From an uncultured Acidimicrobiales bacterium (GTDB lineage Bacteria > Actinomycetota > Acidimicrobiia > Acidimicrobiales > Aldehydirespiratoraceae): DNA of 64,000 nucleotides. The position numbers and the translations under genes were made by a program. The notes under the pieces are model-generated. The model was not told where the DNA came from and did no database searches. It saw only the letters and a list, made by a program, of their open reading frames with translations. Positions 34,537-42,958 of this stretch are shown piece after piece (positions within the stretch are counted from its first letter, which is position 1; every line of letters starts with the position of its first letter). The stretch is from positions 496,001 to 560,000 of the forward strand of contig CATOTC010000001.1 in the NCBI GenBank assembly GCA_951812975.1, given 5' to 3'.

Positions 34537-35442
34537 ATGAATGACGTCACAAGCTACCGCGCGGGCAGGTTCCCGCTCGACACGATGCTCGCGCAAAAGG
34601 GTGACCATCTCATCTCGGTGTGCATCCCGGCCCGCAACGAGGAAGCCACCGTGGGCACCATCGTCGCCTCGATCCGCAAGCATCTCGCCAACAACGAAGT
34701 CCGCCTGGTCGACGAGATCGTAGTGATGGACGACCGCAGTACCGACGCCACCGCGCAGACCGCACGGTCCCAGGGTGCCAGGGTCGTGGCAGTGGACGAC
34801 GTGCTGCCCGAAGCAGGACCGAGCCGCGGCAAGGGCAACGCCCTGTGGAAGAGCGTGGCAGCCTGCTACGGAGACCTGATCGTCTGGATCGACGCAGACC
34901 TCACCTCGTTCACCCCCAGTTGCGTAACGGGTCTTCTCGGCCCGCTGTTGGCAGACCCCGACGTGGCAATGGTCAAGGGCTACTTCGAACGGCCCGAGAT
35001 CGGCGGCACCGGCGGGGGCCGGACCACCGAAGTCATGGCCCGGCCACTGCTCGCCACCCTCTTCCCGCACCTCAACTCGGTGCGTCAACCGCTCGGCGGC
35101 GAGTACGCGTCGCGGCGCGGCATCCTCGAACAGGTTCGGTTCAACACCGGCTACGGGGTCGAGACCGGGCTGCTCATCGACATCGCCAACCTTGTGGGCC
35201 TCGACCGCCTAGCCCAAGTCGACCTCGGCGTGCGGGTACACCGCAATCGCTCGCTCGATGAACTCTCCGTGCAGGCCATGGAGATCCTCCACGCGGCGCT
35301 CCACCGCGCCGACATCGGTTGGCGACCGGACTGGTCGCACCACCTGCTTCGACCCGACCTCGCTCCGGTTGAAGCCCAGGTCGACGAACGACCCCCGCTC
35401 AACACTGTCGCCGCCTATCTAGATCAACGGGCAGCAAGCTGA
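34537..35442 (+). CDS. gpgS: Glucosyl-3-phosphoglycerate synthase
   Basis: A 301-residue GT-A glycosyltransferase that joins UDP-glucose to 3-phosphoglycerate, the first step to glucosylglycerate and methylglucose lipopolysaccharide in actinobacteria. Features are SVCIPARNEEATVGTIV, MDDRSTDATA, GPSRGKGNALWKS, metal-binding DAD in WIDADL, and FNTGYGVETGLLID. It starts MNDVTSYRAGRFPLD as in characterised GpgS. The ATG at 34537 was chosen for this homology and because longer versions run antisense through the YihY gene. GpgP is not adjacent. Confidence 0.92.
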   Translation: MNDVTSYRAGRFPLDTMLAQKGDHLISVCIPARNEEATVGTIVASIRKHLANNEVRLVDEIVVMDDRSTDATAQTARSQGARVVAVDDVLPEAGPSRGKGNALWKSVAACYGDLIVWIDADLTSFTPSCVTGLLGPLLADPDVAMVKGYFERPEIGGTGGGRTTEVMARPLLATLFPHLNSVRQPLGGEYASRRGILEQVRFNTGYGVETGLLIDIANLVGLDRLAQVDLGVRVHRNRSLDELSVQAMEILHAALHRADIGWRPDWSHHLLRPDLAPVEAQVDERPPLNTVAAYLDQRAAS

Positions 35443-35493
35443 CAGAATGACCGACTAGAACGACCGTCAACGCAACAACGACAGGAGACAGAG

Positions 35494-35955
35494 ATGGGCC
35501 GCTGGAGCCGCGAAGAGTTGGAAGAAGAGTTCGAGAAGTACCAGGCACGGGGACTCCGAGCCGCGACCACCCACGACTGGCGCGAGTGGGCCGACCAGTT
35601 CACCGAGGACGCCACCTACATTGAACACCACTTCGGAACCTTCGGAGGCCGCGAGGCCATCTACAACTGGATCCAGGCGACGATGGACCTCTGGCCCAAC
35701 AACGAGATGATCTACTTCCCCATCGACTGGTATGTCATCGACGAGGAGAAGGGTTGGATCGTCTGTCGAGTTCTGAACCGCATGGCGGACCCCGGCGACG
35801 GCTCAGTCCATGAAGAGGGCAACTTCACGCTGCTCAAGTACGCGGGGAACGGCAAGTGGAAGTACGAAGAGGACGTCTACAACCCCGCCAAGTTCGCAGA
35901 GATGGTCGGAAAGTACCTCAACCACAAGAAGTCTCTGGAGAGCGACGACGGCTGA
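35494..35955 (+). CDS. NTF2-like / SnoaL-like protein
   Basis: A 153-residue single-domain protein with an NTF2-like arrangement: an N-terminal helix, WADQFTEDATYIEHHFGTFGGREAIYNWI, then strands IYFPIDWYVIDEEKGWIVCRVLNRMAD and EGNFTLLKYAGNGKWKYEEDVYNP. It resembles the steroid delta-isomerase-like proteins common in sterol-degrading actinobacteria. Reaction is unknown. The ribosome binding site AGGAGA precedes the ATG by eight bases. Confidence 0.82.
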   Translation: MGRWSREELEEEFEKYQARGLRAATTHDWREWADQFTEDATYIEHHFGTFGGREAIYNWIQATMDLWPNNEMIYFPIDWYVIDEEKGWIVCRVLNRMADPGDGSVHEEGNFTLLKYAGNGKWKYEEDVYNPAKFAEMVGKYLNHKKSLESDDG

Positions 35956-35996
35956 CCCTTGGGTTGGCTGACCCCTGCGGCGCGGTCAACTGACCC

Positions 35997-37898
35997 CTAC
36001 GGCTCCACGATGTTGAAGCTGCCGTCGAACTGATCGAGGGCACCGAACAGGATCAGCAGCGCTTCGGCTTCACCGTCGATCTCGAGCCGCCCGTCGCCGA
36101 CGGCTTCGACTGCGGTGGTACGACCGGTCAACAACTCACCCAACAGGTCCTTGGAGAGACGCAGCGTGGCGTCCGCGTCGGGTTCGTGGCGTCCCGCGAT
36201 GTGGTGCAGCGCACAGTTCGCAAGCCCGAGCACATGCAACTCGCCGATGTCGGTGAACTCCCAGTTGATGACCACGTTCTGGTCGACAACCTGTTCCGCG
36301 ACCAGGTGCACACCGAGGGCGTCGAAGATCTGCTCGACCGTAAGCGCAGTGGTCAGGGCCCGGCCCCGGCCGCCCACTCCCTGAACCCCCTCACGCAGTT
36401 CCAGCGCGCCGGTCAGATAGATGTTGCGCCAGGGGCCCGACTCGGACTGATACCCCAGCTGCTCGAGTGTGTCTGCCTGCAACAGGCGGCCCGGCTCGAA
36501 GTCGGGATCGGCGAACACCAGGTGGTTGAGCAGTTCCGCGGCCCACCGATAGTCGCCGTCGTCGAACGCTGACTGCGCATTCGCCAGCACCTCGGAGCGC
36601 CCGCCCATCGCCTCGATGTAGCGAACACCGGCTTCGGCGGGGGGATGCGGATTGAGCGTCGCGGGGTTGCCGTCGAATGCTCCGAGATAGCGCTGGTACA
36701 CGGCCTTCGAGTTGTGGCTGACCGTTCCGTAGTACTCCCGCGTATGGCCCTGTGCCGCGAAACACTCCGGCAGTCGCAGCTGCTCGGCAATCTCGGGCGG
36801 GGTCAGGCCATGGTTCGCGAGGCGCATCGTCTGGTCGTGAAGCCAGCGGTACATGTCGCGCTGCTTGACCAGGAACTCTCTGGAGTCGTCTTGACCCCAC
36901 CTCGGCCAGTGGTGCGTCGCGAACAGGGTGTCGGTGTGGTCGATATACAGTTCCAGCGCTTCGTTGATGTACTTGCTCCAACCCAGAGCGTCACGTACCT
37001 GAGCGCCGCGGGGCGTCAGGATGTTGTGCATAGTGTGGGTGCAGTTCTCAGCCATGCACAGGACGCGCTCGTCGGGAAACAGAAAGTTCATCTCCGCGGG
37101 GGCCTCTCCACCCGGCGTGTTCTGGAAGACGACCCGAATCCCGTCGACGTCGAGTTCGGTGCCGGTCTCGGAGACCTCTTCGGTCGGGGCGATCAGACCT
37201 GAGGCGGCCCGAGGAATGATCTTGCCGAGACCAGAGTCGACATGGCCCAGCGGCCCCGCCGCCAGAAACGGCCCGAACATGTATCCGGCCCTGCGACCCA
37301 TCGCCGGACCTGCGATCACGTTCTCACTCACCGCCTCGCGCAGGAACCCCTCAGGTGCGATGATGCGCACATCGCCCGCGTCGACGGCCTGCTGGCTGGT
37401 GACACCGTTGATCCCGCCGAAATGGTCGGCGTGGCTGTGCGTGTAGATCACCGCCCTCACCTGGCGATGGCCGAGCACGTTGTTGGCCAGCTCCAGGCAG
37501 GCCTCAGCAGTCGCGGCGGTCGTCAACACGTCGACGATCAACCAGCCGTGATCGCTCGCGATCAGCGTCATGTTCGAGATGTCGTAGCCGCGGACTTGCC
37601 AGATGCCGTCGGCGACTTCGAACAGTCCGTGAACGGAGTTGAGGCGGCCCTGACGCCACAGGCTCGGATTGACGGACGGCGGCGCGGGCGTGTCCCCCCG
37701 GTTGAAGTCATGGCGCGAGACGTCCCAGGCGGTGCCGTGCGGGCCCTCGATGACTCCGCTCAGATGTGTGGCGATCAACCCGCGGGAGGCGCGGGCGAAA
37801 TCACCGGGGTCGTCAAGGGACAGCACCGCGGCGGCAGCCGCGTTGTGCTGCGCAGTATGGGCTGTCGGCGCCTTGGGTTTCCGGTCGCTGTCGGTCAT
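35997..37898 (-). CDS. Alkylsulfatase-like MBL-fold protein with SCP2-like C-terminal domain
   Basis: A 633-residue protein with an N-terminal metallo-beta-lactamase domain (THSHADHFGG zinc motif, AENCTHTMHN, HHWPRWG), a helical dimerisation domain (about 370-500), and a C-terminal sterol-carrier-like domain. This is the layout of SdsA1/BDS1 linear alkyl sulfatases, which hydrolyse sulfate esters of alkyl alcohols to release sulfate. No signal peptide is evident, so it may be cytoplasmic. The ATG at 37898 is preferred; six extra codons upstream are possible. Confidence 0.9.
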   Translation of the reverse strand: MTDSDRKPKAPTAHTAQHNAAAAAVLSLDDPGDFARASRGLIATHLSGVIEGPHGTAWDVSRHDFNRGDTPAPPSVNPSLWRQGRLNSVHGLFEVADGIWQVRGYDISNMTLIASDHGWLIVDVLTTAATAEACLELANNVLGHRQVRAVIYTHSHADHFGGINGVTSQQAVDAGDVRIIAPEGFLREAVSENVIAGPAMGRRAGYMFGPFLAAGPLGHVDSGLGKIIPRAASGLIAPTEEVSETGTELDVDGIRVVFQNTPGGEAPAEMNFLFPDERVLCMAENCTHTMHNILTPRGAQVRDALGWSKYINEALELYIDHTDTLFATHHWPRWGQDDSREFLVKQRDMYRWLHDQTMRLANHGLTPPEIAEQLRLPECFAAQGHTREYYGTVSHNSKAVYQRYLGAFDGNPATLNPHPPAEAGVRYIEAMGGRSEVLANAQSAFDDGDYRWAAELLNHLVFADPDFEPGRLLQADTLEQLGYQSESGPWRNIYLTGALELREGVQGVGGRGRALTTALTVEQIFDALGVHLVAEQVVDQNVVINWEFTDIGELHVLGLANCALHHIAGRHEPDADATLRLSKDLLGELLTGRTTAVEAVGDGRLEIDGEAEALLILFGALDQFDGSFNIVEP

Positions 37899-38088
37899 CG
37901 ACGCAGTATGGCGCACCGCGGGCGGGTTCCGTTGACTCGGGGGTCGGCGCGGCTAAGGACGTGCGCGGATTGAACAGGTAGTTGCGCTGACACCAGTCGT
38001 CTTCCGCTCTTGTTCGCTGCGCTCACGGGCCGCTCGGGCCACGGCCTCGTTCGATCGCGGTCGTGTTCGGGGTCAATCCGCTCGGCCT

Positions 38089-41000
38089 CTAACTGCAACC
38101 GCTGGTGGTTCCGCAGGCACCGCACACAAAGCAGGCGCCGGCGCGTTGCATCGGCACCCCGCACGACATGCAGAAAGGCGCACCCGAACTGCCCTCAACC
38201 TCGAAGCAGAGCTGGGCGGCGGGGGCCGGAGCGGAGCGGTGAGGAGGAATATCGGATCCCTGCACGGTCTTGGTGACCTGCTCCTCGACCCCGGGCAGGG
38301 TCGGTTGGGTTCGTTCGTCGGTGGTCAGGATTCCGAGACTGGAACGTTCCTCGTCGCTCAGGTACATGACCGCGAGCCTGCGGAACAGATAGTCCATCAG
38401 ACTCGTGGCGATACGGATCTGCGGGTCGTCGGTCATACCGGCGGGCTCGAACCGCATGCCCACGAAAGCGCGCACGAAAGCACTCAGCGGAACGCCGTAC
38501 TGCAGGCCGTGGCTCAACGAGACAGCGAACGCGTCCATGATCCCCGCCAACGTGGAACCCTGCTTCGAGACCCGCACAAAAATCTCGCCCGGTCTTCCGT
38601 CGTCGTATTCGCCGACCGTCACGAAGCCCTTGCAGTCCGCGACTCGGAACTCGAACGTCCGGCTCGTGCGTGTCCGGGGCAGACGCTCACGAACCGGCTG
38701 ATTCACCGGCGCTGCGACAGCGCTCCGTGGGCGGCCGGCGCTCTGCGGATGGCCGGCGCTGTGCAGGAGACCGGCAATCTGCGGGCGGCCGGCGCTCTGC
38801 GGATGGCCGGCGCTGTGCAGGAGACCGGCAATCTGCGGGCGGCCGGCGCTCTGCGGATGGCCGGCGCTGTGCAGGAGACCGGCAATCTGCGGGCGGCCGG
38901 CGCTCTGCGGGGCCACCGGAGCGGCCTGTCGTGTCGCGGTGCTCCAACCGTCGAGGGTGGGTTCTGCCGACGCTTCCGGAGCTGTCGGCGCGTCGTCTGA
39001 GCGGTTCGAGGCAGCGTCTCCGGCGACGAGCGGCTGGGAGACCTTGCAGTTGTCGCGGTACAGCGCCACCGCCTTGAGACCCATCCGCCACGACTCAATG
39101 AGCAGCGACTCGATCTCGCCGACCGTGGCCTCCTCAGGAAGGTTGACCGTCTTGGAGATCGCTCCGGAAATGAACGGCTGCACCGCTCCCATCATCTTCA
39201 GGTGACCGAGGTAGTGGATCGCGTCGCTGCCCAACGAGCAGGCGAACACCCCGAGGTCCTTCGGGTCGAGCCCGGGGGCTCCGACCACACTGTGATGGGT
39301 GTTGATGTGGTCGATGATCGCCTCTACCGCATCCGGGCTGTAACCGAGGTTGCGCAGGGCGTGGGGCACCGACTGGTTGATCAGGCTCATCGTCCCGCCA
39401 CCGACCAGACGCTTGAGCTTCACCAATCCCAGGTCGGGTTCCACGCCGGTCGTGTCGCAGTCCATCAGCAGGCCGATCGTGCCGGTGGGCGCCAGAACCG
39501 TCGCCTGGGCATTGCGCACACCACTGGCCGCAGCCAACTCGCATGTCTGGTCCCAGGCGAGTTGTGCGGCCTCGAGAATCCGAGTCGGAGCCTCTTGTTC
39601 ATCCACATCGGCAACCGCCGCACGGTGCTGGTCGAGAACCCGCAGCATGTGCTCGCGGTTCTCGTTGAATCCGCTGAAAGGCCCCATGCGGGCCGCAAGC
39701 CTCGTTGACTGTATGTACGCCTCTGCGGTCATCAGTGCTGTGACCGAGGCGGCGACGGCTCGCCCTTCCTGTGAGTCGTAGGGCATTCCCAGTGTCATCA
39801 ACAGTGCCCCGAGGTTGGCGTAGCCGAGACCGAGTTGGCGGAAGTCTCTGGCGTTGCCGCCGATCCTCTCGGTGGGGTAGTCGGCGTTGCCGACGAGGAT
39901 CTCCTGGGCGGTGAAGACGATCCTCGCCGCATGCGCGAACCCCTCAATATCGAAACCGTCGACGCCGTCGCCGCTGTGGAAGGCCAGCAGGTTGAGCGAC
40001 GCCAGGTTGCAGGCCGAGTCGTCTATGTGCAGATACTCCGAGCAGGGATTGCTGGCGTTGATACGGCCGGTGTTCGCAGCGGTGTTCCAGTGGTTGATGG
40101 TGCTGTCGAATTGGATTCCCGGATCGGCACACTCCCAGGACGCCTGCGCAATCTGACGCAACAGGGCGCGGGCCTTGACGGTACGGGTCACTGATCCGTC
40201 GCCACGAGCAGTCAGAGCCCATTCGGAGTCGTCGACGACCGCCTGCATGAACTCATCGGTGACCCGCACAGAATTGTTGGCGTTCTGGTACTGGACCGAG
40301 TGGATGTCGGCGCCGTCGAGGGTCATGTCGAAGCCGGCTGCCTCCAGTGCATGCGCCTTGCGCTCCTCGCGCGCCTTGCACCAGATGAACTCCTCGACGT
40401 CGGGGTGATCGGCATCGAGAATCACCATCTTGGCGGCGCGGCGAGTCTTGCCGCCGGACTTGATGGTGCCCGCCGAGGCATCGGCTCCGCGCATGAAGCT
40501 CACCGGGCCGCTGGCCGTTCCGCCACCGCCCAGGCCCTCCGATGAGGCACGGATGCGCGAGAGGTTCACCCCGGCGCCGCTTCCTCCCTTGAAGATCCGG
40601 CCTTCCTCCGCGTACCAGTTGAGGATCGACTCCATGTTGTCGTCGACCGAGAGGATGAAGCACGCCGACGCCTGCTGGGGAACGCCCTCCACGCCGATGT
40701 TGAACCACACCGGCGAGTTGAACGCGGCCTTCTGGTTGACCAGCAGGTGGACGAGTTCGGCGCGGAAGCACTCGGCTTCGGATGCATCGGCGAAGTAGCC
40801 GTCACGCTCGCCCCAGGTGGTGATGGTGTCGACGATCCGAGAAACGACCTGGCGCAGCGACGACTCGCGCTCCGACGTGCCGAGCGTGCCGCGGAAGTAC
40901 TTCTGAGCGAGGATGTTGGTGGCGTTCTGGCTCCATGACTGGGGTACCTCAACCGCGAGCTGCTCGAAGGTCACAGAGCCGTCGCGATGATCGATCAACC

Positions 41001-41103
41001 TTGCGTCGCGGAGTTCCCACTCCACGCCGGTGAAGGGATCAGCACCCTCGACCGTGAATCGGCGCTGGATTCCGAGGTTGGCTCGCTCAGATACGAGCGT
41101 CAT
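38089..41103 (-). CDS. nrdJ: Coenzyme-B12-dependent ribonucleotide reductase (class II)
   Basis: A 1004-residue adenosylcobalamin-dependent reductase that makes deoxynucleotides. Visible elements are AFNSPVWFNIG, ASACFILSVDDN (redox Cys), GGSGAGVNLSRIR, NPCSEYLHIDDSACNLASLNL (radical-site region), and APTGTIGLLMDCDTTGVEPDLGLVK. The C-terminus has a zinc-ribbon-like Cys cluster (FCMSCGVP, CFVCGACGTTSGCS) that supplies shuttle Cys residues. Between the barrel and the C-terminal domain lies a repetitive linker of three 18-residue units (about residues 732-791). The start has AAAGGAG upstream. No other RNR is in the window. Confidence 0.95.
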   Translation of the reverse strand: MTLVSERANLGIQRRFTVEGADPFTGVEWELRDARLIDHRDGSVTFEQLAVEVPQSWSQNATNILAQKYFRGTLGTSERESSLRQVVSRIVDTITTWGERDGYFADASEAECFRAELVHLLVNQKAAFNSPVWFNIGVEGVPQQASACFILSVDDNMESILNWYAEEGRIFKGGSGAGVNLSRIRASSEGLGGGGTASGPVSFMRGADASAGTIKSGGKTRRAAKMVILDADHPDVEEFIWCKAREERKAHALEAAGFDMTLDGADIHSVQYQNANNSVRVTDEFMQAVVDDSEWALTARGDGSVTRTVKARALLRQIAQASWECADPGIQFDSTINHWNTAANTGRINASNPCSEYLHIDDSACNLASLNLLAFHSGDGVDGFDIEGFAHAARIVFTAQEILVGNADYPTERIGGNARDFRQLGLGYANLGALLMTLGMPYDSQEGRAVAASVTALMTAEAYIQSTRLAARMGPFSGFNENREHMLRVLDQHRAAVADVDEQEAPTRILEAAQLAWDQTCELAAASGVRNAQATVLAPTGTIGLLMDCDTTGVEPDLGLVKLKRLVGGGTMSLINQSVPHALRNLGYSPDAVEAIIDHINTHHSVVGAPGLDPKDLGVFACSLGSDAIHYLGHLKMMGAVQPFISGAISKTVNLPEEATVGEIESLLIESWRMGLKAVALYRDNCKVSQPLVAGDAASNRSDDAPTAPEASAEPTLDGWSTATRQAAPVAPQSAGRPQIAGLLHSAGHPQSAGRPQIAGLLHSAGHPQSAGRPQIAGLLHSAGHPQSAGRPRSAVAAPVNQPVRERLPRTRTSRTFEFRVADCKGFVTVGEYDDGRPGEIFVRVSKQGSTLAGIMDAFAVSLSHGLQYGVPLSAFVRAFVGMRFEPAGMTDDPQIRIATSLMDYLFRRLAVMYLSDEERSSLGILTTDERTQPTLPGVEEQVTKTVQGSDIPPHRSAPAPAAQLCFEVEGSSGAPFCMSCGVPMQRAGACFVCGACGTTSGCS
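38731..38910 (-). repeat. 54-bp in-frame tandem repeat (about 3.3 copies) in nrdJ
   Basis: Three near-identical 54-bp units (38731-38784, 38785-38838, 38839-38892) and an 18-bp partial unit. On the coding strand each encodes 18 residues of the pattern HPQSAGRPQIAGLLHSAG, with SAG repeated inside the unit. Identity between copies is essentially complete, which points to recent expansion and possible length variation between strains. Confidence 0.95.
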
Positions 41104-41520
41104 GCGGGGCTCCTTTCGAGCGCCGTCATCTTCGGACTAGCTCGATCAATTTCTGCGAGTAGAAGGTGTTTCAAGTTCAGCATTGTGGACTTGGGTTTGC
41201 TGTGTGGCCGGATCTTCCCGGGTTAGGGGGAAGACGAGTTTGCGGCGGATCCCACATTCCCTGCTTGGTGCCCCCAAGGAACCGATTCGACTCTCGTCTG
41301 AGACGTTTCGCACCACCATCCTGGCGATCCGAACCACACAGCGGAGACAACTCTAGAGGCACTTGCTTGTGGATGAGAAGTGGATGACAGTCTGAGTTAG
41401 TTGTGGATTTCTGGACTTCTGTCCACAAGTCCGTCTTTCGCGGTGGACAATGCCGAGTACCGGTGTTCGGTCTCGGCGCGACCACCGATCACAGGCCCGA
41501 AAACGGTAAGGTCGGCGCCA
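41104..41520. promoter_or_regulatory. nrdJ / ribD-like intergenic region with a DnaA-box-like cluster
   Basis: This 417-bp gap holds the divergent promoters. TTGTGGA-type elements occur at 41183, 41367, 41401 and (reverse) 41421-41428, and GGTGGACAA at 41442-41450. Several match TGTGGA[T/C]AA at 7-9 of 9 positions. The 41413-41432 part is an inverted repeat GGACTT-N8-AAGTCC around one box. No cobalamin riboswitch or gene was recognised in the gap. Confidence 0.5.
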
Positions 41521-42279
41521 GTGAAGCAGATTCTTCCCACCTGGATCAACGACGTCGACCCGCTCGACTTCTACTTGTCCGAACCTCGGCCTGCACCGGT
41601 GGACCGGCCGTGGGTCATGGTCAACATGATCGCCAGCGTCGACGGCGCCACCGCGATCAACGGCGCGAGCGGCGACCTCGGAGGACCCGCGGACAGGGCC
41701 GTGTTCCGCGCGGTACGGGCCAGTTGCGACTGGATCCTGGTCGCGTCCGGAACCGCCGGCGCTGAGGGTTACCGCACCCCGAATCCGGACGAGGCTGTGG
41801 TGCAGCGGCGCCTCGCCGCGGGTCGCTCCCGAACCCCCCGCTTGGCGATCGTGACTGCCAGCGGAGCCCTCGATCCGACGATTCCCGCTCTGGCCGACAC
41901 CACCACAGACGACGACCCCGGCGACAACCGACGCACACTCGTCATCACCGGCGAAGCGGCGGATGGTGCGCGACTCGCGGAACTCAATGCCGAGATCGTC
42001 CGCCTTCCTATGCCCGCACCGCGACCGGATGCAGTGTTGGGCGAAATTCACCGGCGGGGTGCGGCCGTGGTGCTGTGCGAAGGCGGACCAACCTGGAACG
42101 GCCAGATGACCGAGGCAGGCCTCGTCGACGAACTGTGCCTCAGCATCTCGCCGATCCTTGCCGGGGGCACTTCGTCGCGAATTGTCGCTGGTGCCGCACA
42201 GGCCGACCCCGCCCGAATGCGGCTGAGGAGCCTGCTCACCGAGGGCGACCTTCTCTTCGCTCGCTACACCCGACCTTGA
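41521..42279 (+). CDS. RibD C-terminal / dihydrofolate reductase-fold reductase
   Basis: A 252-residue protein of the RibD_C reductase fold: VMVNMIASVDGATAINGASGDLGGPADRAVFRAVRASCDWILVASGT (N-terminal strand and helix), RLAIVTASGALD, VVLCEGGPTWNGQMTEAGLVDEL and SPILAGG. In riboflavin synthesis this domain reduces the ribosyl group of a pyrimidine intermediate; stand-alone copies in actinobacteria may do the same or reduce other substrates. The GTG at 41521 fits the conserved start, with AAGG upstream. The deaminase domain of RibD is absent. Confidence 0.85.
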   Translation: MKQILPTWINDVDPLDFYLSEPRPAPVDRPWVMVNMIASVDGATAINGASGDLGGPADRAVFRAVRASCDWILVASGTAGAEGYRTPNPDEAVVQRRLAAGRSRTPRLAIVTASGALDPTIPALADTTTDDDPGDNRRTLVITGEAADGARLAELNAEIVRLPMPAPRPDAVLGEIHRRGAAVVLCEGGPTWNGQMTEAGLVDELCLSISPILAGGTSSRIVAGAAQADPARMRLRSLLTEGDLLFARYTRP

Positions 42280-42304
42280 CGGCCCGATCACCGTCGCCAC
42301 CTGT

Positions 42305-42748
42305 TCACTCGAGCAGGTTGGCGGGGATCACCAGTCGTTGACCGGGCTGCAATGTCGTTGAACCGGTCAGGTCGCTGAGCTCATCAACCAGCCGACGAGG
42401 GTCGGCGCCCGGATCGAGCCACGTGGCGATGCTCCAGAGAGTGTCGCCGGGCTGAACGACCACGACGACCGCGTCGAGGGACCGGGTGTCGGTGGTACTG
42501 GTCGACTGCGACGCGTTCCCGTACGACCAGAGGCCGACCACCAGCGAGAACACGACAGCGAGCACAATCAGGCGACGACGCCGGTACACCTCTGCGGGCT
42601 GGACGACACGGGGTCCATCAGTTCGGGGTCCATCAGTTCGGGGTCCATCAGTTCGGGGTCCATCAGTTCGGAATCCATAGGTTCTGGCGTCAGCAACACG
42701 CGGACGAACCGAACGGGAATCTGCTGGGTGGGTGAGGATTGCAGTCAT
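42305..42748 (-). CDS. LysM membrane protein next to lexA (SOS cell-division suppressor candidate)
   Basis: A 147-residue protein: a cytoplasmic basic/proline-rich region containing four RTDGP repeats (about residues 27-46), one membrane helix (RLIVLAVVFSLVVGLWSYG), and a C-terminal LysM domain (VVVQPGDTLWSIATWL, LQPGQRLVIP) outside the membrane. A small TM-LysM gene divergent from lexA under LexA boxes matches the arrangement of YneA of Bacillus, DivS of Corynebacterium and Rv2719c (ChiZ) of Mycobacterium, which delay division during DNA damage. GGAG precedes the ATG at 42748. Function here is inferred. Confidence 0.82.
   Translation of the reverse strand: MTAILTHPADSRSVRPRVADARTYGFRTDGPRTDGPRTDGPRTDGPRVVQPAEVYRRRRLIVLAVVFSLVVGLWSYGNASQSTSTTDTRSLDAVVVVVQPGDTLWSIATWLDPGADPRRLVDELSDLTGSTTLQPGQRLVIPANLLE
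42606..42668 (-). repeat. 15-bp in-frame tandem repeat (RTDGP-encoding) in the LysM gene
   Basis: About four copies of a 15-bp unit (plus-strand CATCAGTTCGGGGTC, reading CGAACTGATGGACCC in the gene) encode RTDGP repeats in the cytoplasmic N-terminal region of the LysM protein. Copies are nearly identical, suggesting that copy number can change by slippage. Confidence 0.85.
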
Positions 42749-42826
42749 GGCTCCATTGTTCTCCTGGGGTGTGACACTCACCGGCGTATGAGAGTGCTGG
42801 TGAGAATCTTGAGAAGATGCTTGACA

Positions 42827-42899
42827 TCGAACGAATGTTTGGCGAACATATGTCTGTCGAACATCCGTTCGGTACTATTGAACACGAACAGACGTTCGA
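42827..42899. promoter_or_regulatory. Array of LexA boxes between the LysM gene and lexA
   Basis: Four 16-bp sites resemble TCGAAC-N4-GTTCGA: 42827-42842 (TCGAAC-GAAT-GTTTGG), 42842-42857 (GCGAAC-ATAT-GTCTGT, weak), 42857-42872 (TCGAAC-ATCC-GTTCGG, strong) and 42884-42899 (ACGAAC-AGAC-GTTCGA, strong). A TACTAT -10-like element (42873-42878) lies between the last two, and TTGACA (42821-42826) is a possible -35. The array lies between the two genes, so LexA can repress both. Confidence 0.88.
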
Positions 42900-42958
42900 T
42901 GTCAACAACAAGCCTGTAATTTCCACGTTGGCGATTTCCACCACCCACGGAGGCGACC

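Noticed and set aside
38731-38910. Regular repeats that could suggest a CRISPR array
   Set aside because: Units are contiguous, identical and in frame within nrdJ, with no unique spacers and no cas genes.
41104-41520. DnaA-box cluster as a chromosomal replication origin
   Set aside because: No dnaA, dnaN, parAB or rpmH nearby, and no AT-rich unwinding element. Gene regulation is the simpler reading.
41104-41520. Cobalamin riboswitch before the B12-dependent RNR
   Set aside because: No B12-box-like GCCACTG motif or its structural surround was found in the leader.
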